A stretch of 64,000 bases of DNA, taken from positions 104,222 to 168,221 of the forward strand of contig NZ_WJBG01000158.1 in the NCBI RefSeq assembly GCF_009709555.1, given 5' to 3'. This DNA is from Streptomyces blattellae (GTDB lineage: Bacteria; Actinomycetota; Actinomycetes; Streptomycetales; Streptomycetaceae). Made by a program: the position numbers and the translations under genes. The first letter of the stretch is position 1, and every line of letters begins with the position of its first letter. Under the pieces are notes generated by a model. The model worked only from the letters and a program-made list of their open reading frames with translations. It had not been told where the DNA came from and did no database searches. This document shows, one piece after another, positions 61,401 through 64,000 of the stretch.

Positions 61401-63273
61401 CCGAACCCTCGGAGCCACCGGAGCCACCGGACCCACCGGAGCCACCGGAGCCACCGGACCCACCGGAGCCACCAGAGCCGCCGGCACCCGGCACCTCGCC
61501 CTCCAGGAAGGCGTCCACGGAGGACCGCCGGGCCCGCCGCCGCCCGCCTGCGGAATTCTGTTCGGCCTCCTGCGCCTCAGCCGCCGCATCGGCAGGCGCC
61601 GGCACCGAGCCCGCGCCGCCGCCGATCGGCACTTCGAGGACGAACGCGCTGCCGCTCATCCCCGGCACCTCATGCGTCTGCAGCACGCCACCGTGCGCCC
61701 GCACGATCCCGCGGACGATCGGCTCGTGCACCGGGTCTCCCCCGGCATACGGCCCGCGCACCTCGATCCGTACGACCTCACCGCGCTGCGCCGCCGCGAC
61801 CACGACCGTGTTGTCCATGTAACCGCCCGCGGACATGGGCGAGTTCCCGGTCGCGTCGACCCCGGCGACATCCGCGACGAGATGCGCGAGCGCGGTGGCG
61901 AGGCGGGCCGGATCGACCTCGGCCTCGATGGGCGGCGCGTGTACGGCGAACTGCACCCGGCCCGGCCCGATCAGCTCGACCGCCCCGTCGACACCGGCGG
62001 CGACGACGGCGTCGAGCATCACCTTCGTGCGGACGATCTGCTCACTGCCCGCGTCGATCAGCTGGTACGCGAGGACGTTGTCGATGAGCTGGGTGATCCG
62101 CGAGTACCCGGCGGACAGATGGTGAAGAACCTGGTTCGCCTCGGGCCAAAGCTGCCCGGCGTCATCGGCGGCAAGGGCCGACAGCTCCCGCCGCAACTCG
62201 TCGAGCGGTCCCCGCAGCGACCGCCCCAGCAGCGTCAGCAACTGGTCGTGCCGCCCGGCGAGCGCCTCGAACCGGTCCTTCTCCCGTTCGGCGAGCGCGG
62301 CGTACCGGTCCTCGCCGGCCGCGAGCTCCTCCTCGTGCTCCTCCCGAAGTTCCTCGATCTCGGTGACGTGCTGCTGGCGCAGCGCGGTGAGATCTGAGGC
62401 GTGCTCCTCGCCGAGCCGCTCCAGCTCCTGAGCGTGGCTCTTCTCGGCGGCGGCCTTCTCCTCGGCCAGGGTGTCGTAGGGCCGCCGGTCGGTGAAGGTC
62501 AGCACGGCACCGACGAGCTGGTCACCGTCGCGCACCGGCGCGGTCGTCAGGTCGACCGAGACCTTCTCGCCCTTCTTGGACCACAACACCTGCCCGCGCA
62601 CCCGGTGCTTGCGCCCGGAGCGCAGGGTGTCGGCGAGCGGGGACTCCGCGTACGGGAACGGCGTACCGTCGGCGCGCGAGTGCAGCATCAGGTCGTGCAG
62701 CTCGCGCCCGCCGAGATCACTGGCCCGGTAACCCAGTATCTGAGCGGCAGCCGGATTGACGAGCACGATCCGCCCGTCGGTGTCCGTGCCCACCACACCC
62801 TCGGCCGCGGCCCGCAGAATCATCTCGGTCTGCCGCTGCGAACGCGCCAGCTCGGCCTCGGTGTCGACGGTGCCCGACAGGTCCCGTACGACGAGCATCA
62901 GCAGTTCGTCGGAGGTGTAGCCGTAGCTGTCGTAGGCCTGCTGCCCGTTCTCCAGGTTCGCGCTGGTGACCTCGACGGGGAACTCGCTGCCGTCCGTTCT
63001 GCGGGCGATCATCCGCGTCGGCTTGGTGCGCCCTCGCGGATCGATGTGATCGGGCCGCCGCATGGACCCCGGGATGAGCTTGGAGTCGAATTCCGGCAGC
63101 AGATCGAGCAGCCCGCGACCGACGAGCGCGGTACCGGGCGCTTCGAAGGCCTCAAGCGCGATGGTGTTGGCGTTCACGACGGTCCCATTGGCGTTGACCA
63201 GCACCAACGCATCGGGAAGCGCGTCCAGTATGGCTGCGAGGCGAGCAGCGCCTCGGGATGGCCTGCTGCTCAC
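58495..63273 (-). CDS. PAS/pseudo-histidine-kinase/receiver protein with long disordered linker
   Basis: A 1592-residue protein. Domains: PAS 1 (about 10-130; LPDALVLVNANGTVVNAN), PAS 2 (about 145-265; AAEGVVGTDTDGRIVLVNPAA), coiled coil (about 268-345), DHp-like helices (about 345-420), HATPase-like (about 440-550), disordered linker (about 550-1360), receiver-like region (about 1365-1590). Where kinases have SHELRTPL it has GRSLRGPL, so the phospho-histidine is lost, and the N box and DxGxG are degraded. A C-terminal receiver keeps LVVMDLL with an aspartate. The linker has several GRRRR-type basic motifs. GTG 63273 with GGAGG upstream. Confidence 0.85.
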   Translation of the reverse strand: MSSRPSRGAARLAAILDALPDALVLVNANGTVVNANTIALEAFEAPGTALVGRGLLDLLPEFDSKLIPGSMRRPDHIDPRGRTKPTRMIARRTDGSEFPVEVTSANLENGQQAYDSYGYTSDELLMLVVRDLSGTVDTEAELARSQRQTEMILRAAAEGVVGTDTDGRIVLVNPAAAQILGYRASDLGGRELHDLMLHSRADGTPFPYAESPLADTLRSGRKHRVRGQVLWSKKGEKVSVDLTTAPVRDGDQLVGAVLTFTDRRPYDTLAEEKAAAEKSHAQELERLGEEHASDLTALRQQHVTEIEELREEHEEELAAGEDRYAALAEREKDRFEALAGRHDQLLTLLGRSLRGPLDELRRELSALAADDAGQLWPEANQVLHHLSAGYSRITQLIDNVLAYQLIDAGSEQIVRTKVMLDAVVAAGVDGAVELIGPGRVQFAVHAPPIEAEVDPARLATALAHLVADVAGVDATGNSPMSAGGYMDNTVVVAAAQRGEVVRIEVRGPYAGGDPVHEPIVRGIVRAHGGVLQTHEVPGMSGSAFVLEVPIGGGAGSVPAPADAAAEAQEAEQNSAGGRRRARRSSVDAFLEGEVPGAGGSGGSGGSGGSGGSGGSGGSGGSEGSAPTGRRRRRAAEIEGPGAAPGTAALPAQASGDGSGGTGRRRGRPAEGADAGTAAGTGVEAAAGVSEGAVVTAAEHAAGAAASGSGLGGTVPPQGVPTPDGAVPAQNRAQQALPPALPAAPDRAAAENAQPTGRRRRALAAANERAAAQEAAPRAVFALPPADADQAPGGAREQAPVQIPAPGASGDGLINGGLINDGLIADGLMDDGPMDDGLIDDGLIDDGRHDAVPHDQSEDHTPPQPHPANAPTGRRRRAVAQPAAATAAEPTGASAQQGAGQGAPGQARQAVAGQPGATVPPQGTGVPAAQATPGQPVPQHASPGQPVSGTTPQGQPVPAAQANEGAAPMGHPVPGQPGRPSQPGVNPSTQAGIPGAPQPTQSAAPVRPGATVAQQAAAAQAQPVPTVPGQPVQTGPATQPVPAQPVPAQPVPAQPVPAQAGPTQAGPAPAAQAAASGAVGASGAADASAAQVAPGTHAQNSPAPQPGLPAPQAAGVQTAGPAPHTAAGHPHPTEAAPGQAGGPQGTPAPQSWPAADGSSGAGIPVPANAATPAPAPPNPTGAAVPPNGAAAPVPPNAPLPPENTAAQQRAAQPLPAEAAAAAVAPVDPNSTQGRAISVRTLGQGVPFSRQAAQVQQAASAPAALPPSQQTGGGRRRKLGTPPDRPDQAARPHPSGEQTSARGSRLAQSTEAAGRSYAIGAPDENAAEGPEPLDGPGGAVEVSEPPRPQPMDDELPPEPLDNPRRLLVWPAPDVTTQQALSDRGYRPVIVNSREEVDAQIAAFPAALFVDPLTGPITRTALQSLRQAAVAAQVPVMVTAGLGQATREAAYGADPAVLLKALAPRDSEQHPPRVLLIEEHAEIALALTATLERRGMQVARAASDADAVTLAGQFRPNLVVMDLLQVHRRQAGIVDWLRANGQLNRTPLVVYTAAVDQADLPRLASGETVLFLAERSTSMEVQSRIVDLLARIGTN
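60736..60840. repeat. 15-bp tandem repeat in the sensor linker
   Basis: Seven units of 15 bp (cccgtcgtcgatcag type), encoding five-residue DGLID/DGLIN units on the minus strand. Confidence 0.92.
61411..61483. repeat. 9-bp tandem repeat in the sensor linker
   Basis: About eight units of 9 bp (ccggagcca type), encoding GGSGGS-type residues on the minus strand. Confidence 0.9.
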
Positions 63274-63621
63274 GAGACGCTTCCTCCCTGTTACCGCACC
63301 TTGCCCACTGCTCGGGCCATCTTGCCAACCTGCCCGCGGTGTGTCACGCGAGGGAGTCTAAGGGCTGCGGTTGCGCTCGCGACGCCGGATGAGAGGGAGG
63401 TCGCACGAGGAAGTGACGACGACGTGACGCGAAAGACCACCCCGAACGCGTGACCCTGCGTTTTCCCCCACCCTCACGTCGCGAGACCTTCGCGGGACTT
63501 TTACGGCACGCTCTGGCTCTGTCATCAGGTCTCTGGGAGAGGGCCTTGCAATGACAAGGACCACGAGGTGGGCCGCGCTGCCACTCAGGACCGCCAGGAC
63601 CGGCCAGGACCGTCAGGACCG
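63274..63621. other. Intergenic region upstream of the sensor gene
   Basis: About 348 bp between the sensor start and the SSI stop. Apart from the 9-bp repeat at its right edge I see no gene or RNA. The sensor promoter should be here. Confidence 0.5.
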
Positions 63622-63631
63622 TCAGGACCGG
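63586..63631. repeat. 9-bp tandem repeat overlapping the SSI stop codon
   Basis: Five units of caggaccgt type (9 bp, one extra base after the second). The SSI stop (TGA, plus-strand TCA 63622-63624) straddles the last two units. Confidence 0.88.
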
Positions 63632-64000
63632 GCGAGATCGGGCAACAGCGGCACAAGCCGGTCCCACCGGGCGATCTCGCACCCGTCACTGCGGCTGTAC
63701 GTCGCGTTGACGGGCCGCCCGCCCCACGTTCCGGTGACATGGGCGGTGGCGTCGCCGCCGTACTGCATGGTGCAGATGGTGCCCTCGGGCACGGGAGCAA
63801 AGGTTTCCTTCCCCCACCGCGTGCTCCGATCGGCAGCCGCGCACGCGGCGCCCGCCTCGGGGTGGCTGCCGCCGGCGGGATGGCAGTACAGCTCATACGT
63901 GCCGTCCGCAGCGCCGCCCGCGCGCCGGACGGTGACGGTCAGGTGATCGTCGCTCCGGTCCTCGTCACGGACGGGCGGAGGAGCGACCTCGACATGACCG
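63622..64000 (-). CDS. SSI-family subtilisin inhibitor (5' partial)
   Basis: The frame runs from the window edge to TGA at 63622-63624 and gives about 126 C-terminal residues of a Streptomyces subtilisin inhibitor. Features: LTVTVRRAGG and YELYCHPAGGSHPEAGAACAA, then PEGTICTMQYGGDATAHVTG, GRPVNATYSRSDGCEI. Four cysteines match the two SSI disulfides. The reactive loop has CTMQY where classic SSI has CPMVY, so the P1 residue would be methionine, suited to subtilisin-like enzymes. The signal peptide lies beyond the window. Confidence 0.88.
   Translation of the reverse strand, partial: GHVEVAPPPVRDEDRSDDHLTVTVRRAGGAADGTYELYCHPAGGSHPEAGAACAAADRSTRWGKETFAPVPEGTICTMQYGGDATAHVTGTWGGRPVNATYSRSDGCEIARWDRLVPLLPDLARS

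Noticed and set aside
60442..62397. 651-aa plus-strand open frame opposite the sensor linker
   Set aside because: Shadow of the repeat-rich linker; Arg/Gly-rich with no domain and no ribosome site.
63551..63946. 131-aa plus-strand frame at the right edge
   Set aside because: The minus strand gives clear SSI-inhibitor sequence with four conserved cysteines, so the plus frame is its shadow.

Overview
The window is high-GC, densely coded actinobacterial chromosome, almost certainly Streptomyces. GC-rich third codon positions, many GTG starts, ATGA/GTGA translational coupling, Tat-type signal peptides and the gene content (copper-linked DyP peroxidase operon, SpoIIE-type PP2C phosphatase, SSI-type protease inhibitor) all point there. 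From memory, the order cydCD - HAD - kptA - MerR - ABC cluster - serS - pheA - DyP/Sco - pepP - htrA - tRNA-Ser matches the conserved Streptomyces core on one side of oriC. One perfect parS site, one near-perfect parS site and many DnaA-box-like nonamers fit an origin-proximal location.

Layout. 1-2.8 kb: end of cydCD, a Cof-type HAD phosphatase, and the 3' part of a luciferase-like (LLM) oxidoreductase gene. 2.8-9.84 kb: an inserted block that splits the LLM gene. It carries a CcbP-like protein, a 401-aa unknown, a SWIM zinc-finger protein coupled to a SNF2 helicase, and an RHH/PIN toxin-antitoxin pair. The LLM 5' part resumes at 9.85-10.06 kb. Diverged scraps of the LLM 5' end and of the SWIM 3' end lie inside the block, so it was built in more than one step. 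10.3-16 kb: kptA, then a four-gene coupled operon (M24 peptidase, hydrolase-SDR fusion, PF10118 protein, MerR). 16.2-19.8 kb: two ABC ATPases and two ABC-2 permeases. 20.7-24.3 kb: HAD, serS, a DnaA-box cluster and pheA. 24.4-29.6 kb: copper trafficking and DyP peroxidase operon (YcnI, Sco, PCuAC, CopC-CopD, DyP). 29.8-38.3 kb: membrane protein, RsbW-like ATPase, lipase, GNAT, intradiol dioxygenase, CitG-like protein, PepP and PP2C phosphatase. 38.8-48.9 kb: two prim-pol proteins (one apparently catalytically dead), DUF5926 protein, a second RsbW-like ATPase, GDPD, HtrA-like protease, tRNA-Ser(UGA), ECF sigma factor with its CU044_5270 partner, and a small secreted N/Q-rich protein.

49-57.3 kb: an operon with the domain order of the mycobacterial igr steroid side-chain locus (acyl-CoA dehydrogenase, MaoC-DUF35, acyl-CoA dehydrogenase, MaoC, Ltp2-like thiolase/aldolase), then a SigE-family sigma factor and an acyl-CoA ligase. 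The second dehydrogenase carries an in-frame insertion of about 150 residues made mainly of tandem repeats. 57.4-64 kb: an N-terminally truncated MFS gene, a 1592-aa PAS/pseudo-kinase/receiver protein with a disordered repeat-rich linker, and the 3' part of an SSI-family protease inhibitor running off the window.

A recurring oddity is minisatellite DNA at gene 3' ends. Tandem repeats contain or touch the stop codon of four genes (RsbW-like ATPase, GNAT, PP2C, SSI) and lie just past the stop of several others. The strongest leads are the split LLM locus, the DnaA-box cluster, the repeat-bearing dehydrogenase and the stop-codon repeats.
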